64,000 nt of DNA from Cycas panzhihuaensis (GCA_023213395.1 CM041465.1:52335741-52399740), one strand, 5' to 3'; counted from the first letter of the stretch, positions 34,705-47,220 are shown. Numbers and translations: made by a program. The notes: generated from the letters alone by a model not told the origin.

Positions 34705-36833
34705 AGATGGAAGTTAAGAATCTCTATAATATGGGCTTGATGACATCAATAAGCTATATATTTTAGGCCTCCAACATCATCTGAATGGTAAAGAAAAATG
34801 GAACAATTTATATTTATATAGATTTTAGAGACATATAAATGCTTACCCTAAGGATAACTTCCCCTTACCTTTCATTGATCAAATTATAGATAAGATGGAA
34901 TGGTTTGAAGTCATGTCTATTATGGATGATTTCTTGGGTTATAATCAAATTTTACCTAAGGATCATTAGAAAACAACTTTTACAACTCCTTGAGGTATGC
35001 TCACTTATATAGCAATGCCCTGTGGCCTAAAAAATATTGGTGTAAACTACCAATGGGCTATGCACTTCATAATCTATGATTTCATCAATAAAATTATTGA
35101 AGTATTTATGGATGACTTGCTTGGCCTCTTACATAAAAGGGGGAAGCCATCTTATGAATCTTAGAAAATACTTTTAAGGTCTAGGAAGTATCATGTTATC
35201 TTAAGCTCATGTAAGTGAATGTTCACTATTACTATAGGATAGCTTCTAGGGTTTATCATATCCTAAGAAGGCATTAAAGTTGAACCTAAAAATATGAAGG
35301 CAATACTAGATATAATCCTACCCTATACTTAGAAACAAATCAAATATTTCCTTAAAAGTCTTGGTTTCCTTAGCTATTCCTTAGAAACATTTTCCATGAA
35401 TACCAAATACATAATAAACCTCCTTTAAAAGAATACTCCTTTGATTTGGGTATTAGTAATACAAGTGACCTTTGATGAACTTAAATAAGGCCTAGTCTTT
35501 GTCACCATGTGGGCTCCTCCATAATTCAACAAACCATTTATTTTATACATATCATCCATAAGCAAATCAATTGGGGCCATGCTAGCCCAAGAGGATGATT
35601 TGAGAGTGGGCTGTATTATTTATTTTATTAGTCACACTTTAGTTGTTGTTGAACTTAATTATACTCCTATTAAAAAGGAATACCTCACTCTCATGTTTAC
35701 TAGTAAAAAGTTGAGGCATTACCTCTTAGGCAATATGACTAGTATCATCATATAGTTTGGTCCCTTGTGCTTCCTACTAACTAAATATGACCTCATAGGA
35801 TGATTAAGAAAGTGGGCTATTCTCTTATAGGAGTATAACTTATAAATTGTTAATAGAAAATCCATAAAAAGGATGGTTGTGGTAGAGTAGTTAGCTCATG
35901 CACCCCTCTTAAACCTTAAACATATTCTTGTTGATGACTCTCTACCTGATGAGGCTATTATGGATCTTAGACAAATTATAGAATGAAGGCTAATTAATGA
36001 TGAATGATACAATGATGCTATTTTCTATTTAGTACACCAAGTGTATTTGAATGATATGAGTGATAAGGTGAAATAATATGTAAGGGTTGCATCCCAATAA
36101 TATTTCCTTATTCATGATACTCTTTATAAAAGATCATTTGAAGGGGTTCTCCTCAAATGCATTAACCTTAAAGAAACAACTTAGATCCTCTACAACTAAC
36201 ACAATACCACCTATAGAGGACACTTTAGTAGATAATTGATGGCTTAGATAATCCTATAAATGGGTTTCTTCTAGCCTACTTTATTTAAAGACACTCATGC
36301 CTATATCTAGAAATGTGAGAGGTGCTAAGAGCATTCAAACATTATGCACAAACCTTCTAAGGCTCTGCATAGTGTCATATTTCCTTATCCCTTCTTTTAG
36401 TGGGGTTTAGACTTAATTAGGGTTATCATGCTTGCATCTTTATTGTAACATAATTTTATCTTAACTGTGATAGAGTACTTCATTGAGTAGGTAAAAGTAG
36501 TTCCTCTCTCTTTAACTAGAAGTAAAGTTATCAATGTATTCACCTTTTAGCATATTATTTATCATTTTATGGTCTTAGATATCCTAATAATAAATAATGG
36601 AACTATATTTTGCAACAATGAGGTTGATGAACTATGCAATATGTTTCATATAAATCTTAAGGCCTCCTCACCCTATTGCCCTTAGGTAAATAGGTCAATC
36701 GAGGCATTTAATAAAACATTTATCTCCATTGTAAAGAAAATAGTATTTAAATCTCAATGGGATTAGCATAAATAGTTGTATCTTGCCTATGGGATTATCA
36801 AATGTCTATAAATATTATCATGGGTATGACACC
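34705..36833 (+). pseudogene. D reverse transcriptase, RNase H and integrase (first part)
   Basis: RT starts KMEVKNLYNMGL (about 34706), with KKNGTIYIYIDFRDI near 34790-34835. RNase H reads FNKPFILYISS…SIGAMLAQEDDLRVG (about 35525-35610) and LRHYLLGNMT near 35710. The integrase zinc domain lies near 36185-36340 (NTTYRGHF, CERC), the core has WGLDLIRVI near 36405 and a NNGTIF box near 36595 where Asp reads Asn. E breaks it at 36833; the frame continues at 53461 as MGMTPFLFVYKLEV, with one copy of the 5-bp target. Confidence 0.8.
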
Positions 36834-39378
36834 TATTTCCCAGCTACCGGGAATGGACTCGAGACGCATCGACTCAGGTAAGCTCAAGTATACGTTCTCA
36901 CTTCTCCCTACTCTTGTTTGGATGAGATTGTTTAGCGTAGACTACTTGACATATACTTGCCTGCCTGCATTACTTCTTTGCTTGATCATATTGCATGTGC
37001 TTACAGCATACTTTTAGCCTATGACGACTCACAATGGGGGCATTCCTTAGCAAATGCTACACCCCATATGGTGCACAACCACCCACTTCATCCTCACGAC
37101 CCCTCGGGATGCTTCAACCAGTTGTGTTTGCCCCTGTTACGACATTTTGCTCGTGTTGCAGTCTCCTCCAAGTCTGATTAATTCCTTAGTTGAGACCCAT
37201 TTCACTTACTTGGCCACTTGACCATCACTTGGGTATTCCTCCCAGTTGTTCTAGCCTTAATTTACTCTTGATATTAACTCCAAAGCCTTATTCCTACTTA
37301 TTTTTATTTATTTCTTGTTTCTAGTTTGACACCACTGTAAACTTAGTGGTACCGCGATCTTTACCGCGGTACCACGAAGTTTACCATGAGGCAACTGTTT
37401 GAATTTTAAAAAAAGAGAATCATGTGATAATTTCTACTTTTTTCGTGGAACTGCCACATGGTGCCTGCTCATTTGCATCGCCTTGACATCCCCAATATTC
37501 ACCCGTAGTGAGCAGGGGATAAAACAAGTTTTTACACCAAATCCTCACAGAAATCTATTGCAAAAAGGGACACACTACTGTTGGCTTGATTCTAGGGACC
37601 ATTGTTGCCGCCACAACTCACATACAACAGGCTCTACATCTACTTGCAGGTTGCTAAGGCTTCAAAGAGGATCATCATCAAAATCTCCCAAAAGACAAGC
37701 TACAAAAGCCCCAAATTCACAGGAACATTCTCACACTTCTCTCCTTTCCAAAACCTGCCACTATAATGCATTGAATGCTGGTTATTTCCTGCTATTTTTC
37801 CAGCAAGGTCATGCTTGGTATCTTTACAACAAGGTACCTCTTACATTTACTTTGTGATTGATGTTATTTCTTTATATTTTTGTGGATAAACTTTTAGTTT
37901 ATGTACCTTCTTATTACTGTACCTATTTAGCATTACTTTCTTGTCTTTTGGCATAATATTGCTTGTCCCAATCATCCTAACAAACCTATTCTTAGGTGGC
38001 TGTTACAAGGGGGAAACACAAAGAGAATTTGAGGGAGGAAGATGGGGTCCATCCCCCTTGCTGTCCTTCTCCCCAAGGGTTCCGTCCCTTATTCTCTTTC
38101 CCCTTGGCTTTAGTACCTTCCTAAGAGTCAGGTTAGGGGGGTTTGGGAACCCATTTTCGGAGCTAAACCAGCATTGGCAGCCCATTGCCACGCTGGTTCT
38201 AGATTTCCATCTATTAGTTTTGGGCATTGCATAAGCCCCAAAACCTGTCCTTGCTGGTTAATGGTTTGCCACTCACCCAATCAGATGATTTGCTATTCAC
38301 AGCATCTCGTTCTTTGGGTGTTTGCATACCTTTCAGTTGCCCTCTTCTTTCTCATTATTCGCTACCCCATGTCCTTGCTGTAAGCATGTTTTCCCTTCTC
38401 GAGACTAAGTGGAGATTTCTTGTAGGTGAGTTAGCCATTCTAAGGCTATACTCTTTATTTTTGGGTGTCATTTGCAGTAAATATTTGCAGGGGTTTTTCT
38501 TAAATGTTGTTGCATTAAATGATGATATATGTTCTTAGCTTAGTTTGATTTGGTTTCATTTGAGTTTAGCATATATACTCGATCTACTTTGTGGCCCCTC
38601 TTCTAAGAGGGAGATACTCATCTAGTTGACTTGCAGGATCTTGCATCGATGGAGTTACGTGTGGAATGAAACCCATTGTAGGTTAGTTCTACATTTAGTG
38701 TTTTTTTTGTTATTTCCTGTTGTTTACTTTTTTCTGTTTTACTTTTGCATGCATAAGGGGAGGTAAGCTAGCCCCTCTTCAGTTGCTCATGGCAACTATC
38801 GCCAACTGGCATCGCATGCGCAACAAGTAGAGTAGGAAGGAGCGGGAAGCAAAGAGATGGATAACACTCCATTCAGACGATGGGTCCATGTATTTTCCTT
38901 GTCCCTGTGTATCTTCTTTATACTATTGTCTTTCATGCACATGTTTGCGTAGTTAGAAACATATAAGGAATTGAAAAGGGAAAGGAACATATGTTTGCTT
39001 TGCATTACTTTTATCTAGTGGTTAGTCTAACATAGTTAGATAGTTTACTTCATGTTAGAGATACCCATACTTTACCCCCTTTTTAGCCTACACCTAGATG
39101 CCACTTTCCTACCTTCCCATTTTTGTGTTGCCTTCTCATACCTTGAGAAGACGCAACGTGCTAGGTTCTCTCCTCCTCTTCTCGGCCATCTAAGGCATAG
39201 GAAGGCCTCACTTTGTGTGGCTACCTGGAAGCAACCAGGAACCTCTGCAGTTCCAAATCTGCGCTCTGGCTCACAGACGCCCTGCGAGGTGAAGTTCTTA
39301 CCATTTAGCCTAACTTAGCTTTGCATATTCCATTCTCTTTGCTAGACGTAGGGACACCACCCTGCGGTAAGCATTTCA
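36834..39378 (+). repeat. E 5' LTR
   Basis: 2545 bp, starting TATTTCCCAGC (partner TGTTTCCCAGC) and ending GCATTTCA. It contains a hairpin (37337-37384) and a TATA-like GATAAAAC near 37518. Short open frames inside (such as 37399-37857) have no recognisable product and are read as LTR sequence. It lacks about 42 bp that the 3' LTR has near 51556 and has about 70 bp that the 3' LTR lacks near 37130. Confidence 0.93.
37337..37384. other. Long hairpin in the E 5' LTR
   Basis: Arms 37337-37356 and 37365-37384, 20 bases each with one mismatch (A opposite G), loop ATCTTTAC. The inner arm end is ACCGCG/CGCGGT. The 3' LTR copy has ACCATG/CATGGT at the same place and keeps the pairing. Confidence 0.9.
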
Positions 39379-39379
39379 C

Positions 39380-39398
39380 TGGCGACCATACTGAGGAC
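39380..39398 (+). other. E primer binding site
   Basis: TGGCGACCATACTGAGGAC, one base after the LTR end. It is of the TGGCGA… type used by many Tat-lineage elements, unlike the tRNA-Met sites of B, C and F. The matching tRNA was not identified. Confidence 0.7.
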
Positions 39399-39640
39399 TG
39401 CCAGTAAGGGAACTAGTTTCGCTTCCCCTTTGCGTTGGTGTTTGCCTTTAGGTAGCTTTCTTATCCTGCTTTTCAGTTAGGCAGCCCCCAACATATTTGT
39501 CTCACACCCCTTTCGCTTTCTTCTAATGATGCTCACAAAGGCATTACATGCAATGTTTCTCACATCGCTTGTGAGGTTTGCCACCATTGTTAGAAGACCC
39601 CTTGCCTTGTTCCCTTCTATTGTTGGATCCTGATTCGATA

Positions 39641-41840
39641 ATGGAAGGTTACCAGTCTGATTGGGCCTACCATACCATGGCCTCGGGAACTTAAGAGTTC
39701 CCCACGTCCATTCCAGGATCCACCCACTAGGGTGACAATCCCATCTATTATCCGGGTGACCCGTTTCACCCTTCTAACCTTAATCCTTCTGCTCATGCAG
39801 CAGAAGATTTGCCTCTTTATGAGACTCACCATCCTATTGGTGAATCTTATAAGGAGCGCTCTGAGGGGTCCCTGATATTCGAGATCCCATCGACCTCATA
39901 TGGCTACGAGGATACCCCTCCTGCCGACGTGGTCAAAGCGCTCAGTGAGTACTTTCGAGCAACTCACCATCAACCACGTCCCAGGCGATTTGAAGAAGTT
40001 CTGCATGGTGTAGCACCTTCTTCGTCTGCACTTGTGCCTCCTATAATAAATAACCCTTCTACTCATGCGCATTTGTCCCATGCTGTATCTACACCGGCTC
40101 CCAGGACAAGTGTTGCACCATCTATTCCTAGCCATGGTCCTACTTCTTCGGGACCCATTCATGGCATGTCCTTCCCCCAGCTTGGGGTTAGTATACCATT
40201 CCCGAGTCAAATGAATGTGCTACCTTCAAACGTGGCACATGCATTTCCTAGTAGGCCTCAAGGTCCTACTAATGCTGCTGCTATCAACTATGTAGGACTC
40301 GCTCCTATATATATTCAAAACCCATCTGGTGGTCCCTCCTTCTACTTACCCCCAGGTTATGCATCTCAACCTTAGGGACAGGGTAGGGGAAACCATCTTC
40401 CTACTTATGGGGTAGACCCGTTATACCTATATGGGGTCGCACCACCCACGGGTGGCCCATATGGGCAGAATCTAGTCCTACACCCTTCATTTCTGCCATC
40501 TAGCGCAACTCCTATTGCCATGCCATCACAAGGGAACATGCCTCCCTTCTAAGGTGTTTATCCATAACCCCCTTTCCAACAAGGGGCATTTCCCCAAGGA
40601 GGGATGGGTTTACCACCCCCATCCACTCTTGTTCCTTTACTGTTCATCGATCCTTTGGCCCATATAAGGACATGTCCCTTCATGGACTATAGGCTGACGC
40701 CGCTATCCATTGAGGTACTAAGGACTAACCTGCCGCCTCACCCTCCTGAAGTTCCCAAATTTGACAGAACTTCATTGCAAGACCCAGCCGAGCACGTGCA
40801 TAGTTTCTCTATGGCATGCATAGACTATTGGGCTTATGACCACATTCTAATGAAGTTATTTTTGCAATCCCTGTAGGGTGACACCCTTAAGTGGTTCTAC
40901 CGTCTCCCTGCCCATTCTATTTCTTCATTCCAATAATTGGTGGATGAGTTCGTCAATTACTTTGACATAGCCTATCCATTCGAGAGCAGAATGAAGGCTC
41001 TCCTGTCGCTCAAACAAGGTCACGATGAAATGAATCGTGACTTTGTGAGGCGATTCCATGATCTCCTTCACTCTACCAAGGTTACGTTGCCTGAAGAGTT
41101 GAAGTGAGATCCCTTTGTCAATGCACTTCACCCCAAAGTGCATGTGGAAGTCCTCAAAATGGTGGCAACTACATGTAACTCTACCATCATGAAGTGCTTA
41201 GCGTTAGAGGCTATTGAGATCCAAGCTGGGCTTAAGAAACCTCTTAGGCCCTCACAACGTCGTGAGGCACCTCCCTCAGTGAAGGAAACTAAACCTTCGT
41301 GACCTGCCAGGTCTACCTCTCATCCTACTGAGAGGACCTTAGACCCTCTTACTTCTGCTATACGCTCATTCAAGCACACGATGAAGGAGCTTAAACTCCA
41401 ATCCCCTTCATCGCCAACCTCCTATAAACCAGTTCAACAACCTTCTCATGCCATTCCCCCTAGAATGGGTAGCACCCAACCTTCTTAAGTAAGGAGAGTC
41501 AATTCTTCCCTCGAGAAGAGGTAATGTTCCATCCACGGGGAATGTTTCCACGATGACTCGCATTGTCAGGCGCAACACCCACATGATGCCATGCCACGTG
41601 ATTCATCTCCTAGACGGGCATCGAGGCCTAACCTTGATCAACCCATTCATAGAGATCCATTCCCCAAACACGGGGAGTGTGATCGTAATGTTCAACCAAG
41701 AAACAACTAGAATCAGGATAGATCCCCCGATTCTCGCCTTTCGCATGGTAGAGGGAAGGGTCCGTGAGGTTCATCTTCCTCTTCACACTCCCCTGACCAC
41801 CGTGCTCCCTCATTTTCGTGGTCCCATAACAAGGGAAAGA
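39641..41840 (+). pseudogene. E gag
   Basis: The likely start is ATG 39641 (MEGYQSDW), the first Met in the long frame that continues into RT. N-terminal half Pro/Ser-rich (to about 40600). The capsid region at 40700-41100 reads PPEVPKFDRTSLQDPAEHV, WAYDHILMKLF, GDTLKWFY, FESRMKALLSLKQG and FVRRFHDLLHSTKVTLPEEL. A degenerate zinc knuckle CSIHGECFHDDSHC is at 41525-41566. In-frame stops at 39692, 39728, 40374, 40550, 40874 and others are mostly TAG/TAA for Gln or TGA for Arg, by comparison with context. The frame itself is kept without a shift to 44758. Confidence 0.85.
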
Positions 41841-41842
41841 AG

Positions 41843-43640
41843 GTGATCCAGATGCTTGAGACCACTCCCCTATATGCCTTGACCCAGTCTCAAGTAGTGA
41901 AAGAGGCAACTAGTGCCTCCGCATCTGCATCGCACCTTGATCCTTCTCCAGAAGTCGTTCCTTCAGAGATCCCTGTGCTTCCCAAGAGCATTCCCATCTG
42001 CCTTAGTTGCTTTGACTTTAGGAGAGCCCTTACCCAGCCCACAGGGCGGGGTAAGCCTTTCTCCGTGGTTGAAGAGCTTCTTACCGTGGCTGCTGGGATG
42101 TCCATCATGGACGTCTTGAGAAGCTGCCCTGAGCAATGAACATTCCTTTTGGAAGCTTTAGGATTGAATGATGTGCCTGTTCATGCTTTGGGCACAACCC
42201 AAAGTGGTGAACCTGTCATCTCCTTCGATCCTAGAGATCTTTCCCCAGTCAGTGGAAGGGAACGCTAGTGGAACTTCCCTTTCACAATCACCATTAATAC
42301 TCCAGATTGCACATTACGAAGAACTGTCATAGACAACGGTTCTTCCGTCAATGCCATACCATTGCACATCATGCAAGAGCTTGGCATTTCTACCTCGGAA
42401 CATGTTCCATGGCGATGTCAGGGTTGCGATGGTAGTGAGAAGACTCCCCTAGGATCTGTCTCGATGCCTCTTACCCTTGAGGATAAGACTATTGCCGACA
42501 TCATTGTCCTCGATGTAGACATCGATTACAACCTCCTTCTGGGTCGACCATGGCTTGACCAAATGGGAGCTGTGTGTTCCACCCGTTGGGGGCAACTTAA
42601 GTTTGTCATTAACAAACAAATGAGAGTTGTCCCCCATGAGTGATCACTTGCAAAGCAAACTAGACCTGCTACTCAAGTGAGCCATGGCCATGTGAAGGGA
42701 AGCAAACACCCTTCTGATCACGCCTTAGCCTACTCGATTAATATCCTCAATCCCTCTTGCCACGAAGAAGGTCCCACATCTTCTTCTTCTGATTTGACGC
42801 ATTTTGCCCCCATCGGCGTTGGAAGCTATGGATACCTCACCATGTTTCATGACGATGGGTCCCATAGTGAGGATGAGGACCTTCCTCGCCTGATCTCCTT
42901 CCTTTGCGCTAGTGGGAGACACTCTTTTAGTTTTAGGTCTCCTCCTAGGACCCCTTTTGCCATAGAACCTGATTAATTTCACATGTCACATGTCATTGCA
43001 CACATCGGTCATCAGGCTCCTAGATCTTCCATTCCATCACCTTCCGCAGGTGATGGCGTTGAGAGCTTCCCTCTTACTTTTTACGAGGGAGCTCTCCTTG
43101 ACTCTCCCTTAGAGTCCCTTAGGGATGTTGGGTAGCTTACGAGGCATACCAGTCTTATCGCTCCCATACCATCTCGCACCTCATCCATTTGAAGTCAGGT
43201 CATCTATAGGGTCAACTACTTTGAGGACGACGAGGCTTTGCTGGAGCACTTAGCCGGCTCCATGCCCAGTTTACCTTTTGGTCACCACAAGCTTGGCCAC
43301 CGAAAGGTCCTAGTGATTGGGTCCATACTAGCCAACCCAATCCCTTCTCTTGTTTCATCTCTTCCCTTTGATCTTATCCCTCTCTATTTCGAGAAGGGGA
43401 ATGCTATGTGTATGGGGGCAACTCAGGACATAGTCCTCACCCCAGGCAAGATCATTAAGGTAGGGGCGGAATGTACCCCTAATGAAGTGAGGGAATACTC
43501 CCTCCTGTTCTAGGAGTTCCATGATGTGTTCACATGGGACTACTCCGACGTGAAGGGAATTAACCCCTCCATCGTCATGCATAACCTTACGACTATTCCT
43601 GACGCTCGCCCTATGCGTCAGAAGTAGCATCCCCTCTACC
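41843..43640 (+). pseudogene. E protease and pol linker
   Basis: Same frame as gag. TVIDNGSSVNAIPL is at 42323-42364, an aspartic protease active site (Asp at 42332, then Asn-Gly-Ser-Ser). TIADIIVLDVDIDYNLLLGR (42488-42547) is the family's C-terminal protease part. The linker carries an acidic stretch (GSHSEDEDLPR near 42860) and DDEALLEHL near 43227, both recognisable in D. It ends with VFTWDYSDVKGI near 43528, the usual lead into RT. Four or more in-frame stops. Confidence 0.85.
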
Positions 43641-43663
43641 TAAAGCTCTTAGCCACCCTTAAG

Positions 43664-44340
43664 ATGGAGGTTGAGAAGCTTCTAGACGTGGGACTCATTT
43701 CTTCCATTGATTACCCTAAGTGGGTATCGAATATTGTTCCCGTTGCCAAAAAGAGTGGGACCATTTGCATATGTATCGACTTCCGTGACATAAATAATGC
43801 TTGTCCTAAGGACAACTTTCCTCTCCCTTTTATCGATCAAATAATTGATCGTACGGCTAGATTCAAAGTTATGTCCTTAATGGATAACTTCTTCGGCTAT
43901 AACCAAATCTAAATTTTTCTTGAAGACCACCACAAGATGGCCTTCACTACACCATGGGGTACCTTTGCCTACAAGGCAATGCCCTTTGGTCTCAAGAATG
44001 CAGGGGCTACCTAGTAAAGAGCCATGCATTTCATTTTTCATGACCTCATCAACAATACATTGGAGGTCTTCATGGATGATATGATGGGTCTTTCGCATAC
44101 CAAAGTCCATCATCCCTCTGACTTGTAGGCCATCTTCACACGATGCTGCAAGTATCATGTTAATTTGAACCCACTCAAATGCATGTTTGCCATCACTTCA
44201 GGCAAACTCTTAGGTTTCCTTATGTCACAACAAGGAATCCAAATTGATTTGGAAAAATTTAAGGCGATCCTTAACATGCCGCCGCCTAGAACCCAATGAT
44301 AAATTAAGTCGTTTCTAGGTAGGCTCAGTTTTCTGAGGCA
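43664..44340 (+). pseudogene. E reverse transcriptase
   Basis: MEVEKLLDVGLISSIDYPKW (43664-43723), then KKSGTICICIDFRDINNACP, LPFIDQIID, and MSLMDNFFGYNQI (43871-43909) with the first catalytic Asp. MPFGLKNAG lies near 43980. The active site reads FMDDMMG (Asp codons 44075 and 44078). 44230-44340 gives the connection region (KFKAILNMPPPR, SFLGRLSFL). The wording is that of Tat-lineage RTs. Stops at 43910 (Gln to TAA in context) and a few others. Confidence 0.9.
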
Positions 44341-44384
44341 TTTTTTGGCAGACTTCGCCATAAATGCCAAACCTCTTACGAACT

Positions 44385-45000
44385 TATTGAAGAAAGGAGC
44401 TCCTTTTGTTTGGTCTGATAAGACCCAAAAGGCCTTCGCAGGACTCAAGGAAGCTCTCATTTAGGCTCCTACATTGGCACCTCCTTGCTTCGATAGGCCA
44501 TTCATCCTATACACCTCGACCACCGACGAATCCTTAGGCGCAATGCTTGCACAAGAGGATGACTTAAGAACCGAGAGAGCTATCTATTTAATTAGCTGCA
44601 CTCTCATTGCTACTAAACTAAACTATCCTCCCGCCGAGAAGGAATGCCTCTCCTTGATCTATACGGCCAAGAAGTTTAGGCATTATCTGCTCAGCAATAC
44701 TACCAAGGTGATCATTCAATCTGATCCCTGCGTTACTTGCTTACTCATTCAAACTTGACGGGTAGGGTAGATCGTTGGGTCATCTTGCTTCAAGAGTTTG
44801 ACTTGCAAGTCATCAACAGGAAGTCGAAGAAGGGAATGATGGTAGCAGAATAATTAGTTGATGCTGCCATCCCCAATATGAGCGGCATTCCCGTTGATGA
44901 CTCTTTCCTCGATGAGTCTATTTTGACTGTCTGAGATGCTTCTCCTCACCCACTCGCTGATAGCGAGTGGTATGGTGACATCATGCAATATTTGACTCAG
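44385..45000 (+). pseudogene. E RNase H (gypsy type) and tether
   Basis: Reads PFILYTSTTDESLGAMLAQ (44501-44557), where the first catalytic Asp of ordinary gypsy RNase H is not at its usual position, then AEKECLSLIYTAKKFRHYLL (44634-44693) with Glu, and IIQSDPCVTCLL with a later Asp. A degenerate first RNase H is usual in Tat elements, which also carry a second enzyme. Frameshift near 44750: the reading continues in another frame as GRVDRWVILLQEFDLQVI to about 44830 and on into integrase. Confidence 0.85.
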
Positions 45001-46212
45001 CAGGAATATCGCCCTAAAGCTAACAACAAGGTTAGGTCATGCATCCATGCCACCGCAAGATAACACTTCCTCGTAGACCAAGTGTTATACAAGAGATCCT
45101 TCGATGGGATCCTGCTTTGCTACATTGCTTCCGATGAAGCGGACCAAATACTCTGTGAATACCACCATGGCATTTATGGGGACCACTTTAGGGGCTAATC
45201 CATAGCCTAAAGGATCCTCCACATGGGTTATTACTGGCTGTCCCTTTTCAAGGATGCCTACGCCTATGCCCTTAGATGTTGGCGATGCCAAGAGCACGCC
45301 AATATCTCTCATGTGCCTTCCGAGGCTTTGCACCCTATCATATCTCTGTGGCCCTTTTCCCAATGGGGTTTAGACCTCATTGGTGCTATATCGCCACCAT
45401 CTTCTGCACAATATAAATATATCTTAATCGCTACCGAATACTTCACCAAATAGGCAGAGGCAATCCCCCTGTCCACTACGCCTGGCAAGACAATAGCCAC
45501 CTTCATCTACTAGCATATCATTTACCATTTTGGGATTCTAGACGTCCTAATTATAGATAATAGAACTTCCTTCTGTAACAAGGAAATGGATGAGCTATGT
45601 GAGAAATTCAAAATCTTGCATAAGACCTCATCCCCTTATTACCCCCAGGCAAATGGGCAAGTTGAATCCTTCAACAAAACCCTTGTCAACATTCTAAAGA
45701 AGATCGTTTCCTAATCTTAAAGAGATTGGCACCTTCAACTCCCTTCCGTCCTGTGGGCTTATCATACTTCTATCCGCACGGCTACTGGAATGACTTCATT
45801 CTCTTTAGTCTACGGAATTAAGGCGGTACTCCCATTAGAAGTGGAGATCCCCTCTCTACGGGTTTCCCTTCGAGGTCTAATCGATGAGAAGTCTATCCAC
45901 CAGGCTCGCCTCTTGGATCTTGAAGCCCTAGATGAGAGGCACTTAATGGCTTATCAAGCAAATCTCGCTTTGAAATCCTGCCTATAAAGGACTCATGATA
46001 GACATCTTTATGCTAATCCTTTGTGCCCTGGGGACCATGTCCTCAAATTGGAATATCTTTACGATCGCCTGGCCAAATTTGGACCCAAATGGGTAGGCCC
46101 CTTCGTCGTTCTCGAAAGCCTCAACAATGGCGCCTATAGGATCGCTACCTTAGAAGGCTTGGAATTTGAGAAAGCAGTCAATAGGAAATTCCTTAAGAAG
46201 TTTTATGCATGA
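45001..46212 (+). pseudogene. E integrase
   Basis: Zinc domain: EYHHGIYGDHFRG (about 45159-45197) and CWRC (45277-45288). Core Asp codons at 45373 (GLDLIGAI) and 45556 (IIDNRT, Gly replaced by Arg) and Glu at 45664 (GQVESFNKTL), spaced 61 and 36 residues. 45790-45987 is open (SLVYGIKAVLPLEVEIPSLRV), 46021-46212 gives the C-terminal barrel (FGPKWVGPFVVLE, KFLKKFYA) and ends TGA at 46210. TAG/TAA codons at about 45452, 45511 and 45712-45718 break it. No chromodomain follows. Confidence 0.9.
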
Positions 46213-46234
46213 TCTTTTGGTGATCCCGTTGCCA

Positions 46235-46589
46235 TGCTCTGAAATGAGCCTAAACTACCATCTTGAATTGTTCCCATTTCTCCTAATCTCGTGTTGAATG
46301 GCAATTTAAGGTGCCTTCTGCATCTCTTCCTGGTTCCTCCCACAGAACCTGCGTTCCCATTTCCTTTAGGACCTTGTCCTCCTATTTGGGCATCCCCCAG
46401 CTAGGACAATGCTCCGAAACGAGCCTAAACTACCATCTTAAATTATTCTTATTTCTCTCAACCATGGGTAGAATGGCAATTGAAGGTGTCTTCTTTATTT
46501 CTTTCTGGTTCCTCCCACGAAACCCATGTTCCCGTATCCTCTCAGGAACCTTTCGTCTTCCTACTTAGGCATCCCCCAATTAGGACGAT
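46235..46589 (+). repeat. 175-bp tandem duplication after the E integrase
   Basis: Two units, starting at 46235 and 46410, share TGCTC(T/C)GAAA(T/C)GAGCC, TAAACTACCATCTT, GGTTCCTCCCAC and GGCATCCCCCA blocks. After 46589 a further unit start (ATGCTTTAGAGTACC) suggests a third, broken copy. The D element has short related words after its integrase (TGCTTTGAAATGAGC at 53890 and twice more to about 54030). Confidence 0.85.
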
Positions 46590-47220
46590 GCTTTAGAGTA
46601 CCATTACTCCTCTCTTTTACCTATTGTTTCCTTCACATATTCTACTATGCTCCTCTGTGGACGTGCATGCCGCTCTATTTCTAACCTCACACCTCTCTAT
46701 CACCTCTACTTACGGTGGATGTGTGTACTCTTGTTAGACATATAGCCATACATGGAAGGAAATATATGCATCATACAACAAAATATTTATAACAAAACAT
46801 ATACAACATATAAAGCAAAGCATACATACTATCTACCACATGATATACACAGCATCTCATGTTAAAATAGGGTTCTAGCTACCCCATATATATATACATC
46901 GAAAATCGTATGTTACATCATACATATGGGAAGCTAGTGTCCTTGCAGGGGGGGTACAATCATATAAGCCTATATATGACCCCTTGGAGGCCCGTGCTTT
47001 CCCCTGTCAAAATAACATACATGAGTCCTATACTCTGCTTGCCCGCCTCACGGGTACCATCTCTTAGCCTGTGTGATCCCTCTCCTGGGGACCACATCCC
47101 TCTGAGGCTCCTCCTGGGCCTCTGCGATCTCCCTGCCTTGCTCCCCTCATCGCGTGGCCATCTCGGGGTCGTCACTACTGTATGAGTATATGTCCTGGTC
47201 CTGCTCGACCTTAATACCAT
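46590..47220. other. Spacer between repeat and antisense gene, with the possible antisense 3' end
   Basis: 46590-46950 is AT-rich with no coding signal; on the - strand it would hold the 3' end of the antisense transcript. 46960-47220 reads 86 open codons on the - strand in line with the gene, Arg/Ser-rich, which may be its natural C-terminus if the TAG at 47221-47223 is a mutation. Confidence 0.45.

Noticed and set aside
37399-37857. 152-codon open frame in the E 5' LTR
   Set aside because: The 3' LTR copy does not keep it open (frames change near 51550 by the 42-bp indel), and it has no recognisable domain.
39896-40210. 104-codon - strand frame, Arg-rich
   Set aside because: Shadow of the Pro/Ser-rich gag N-terminus of E.
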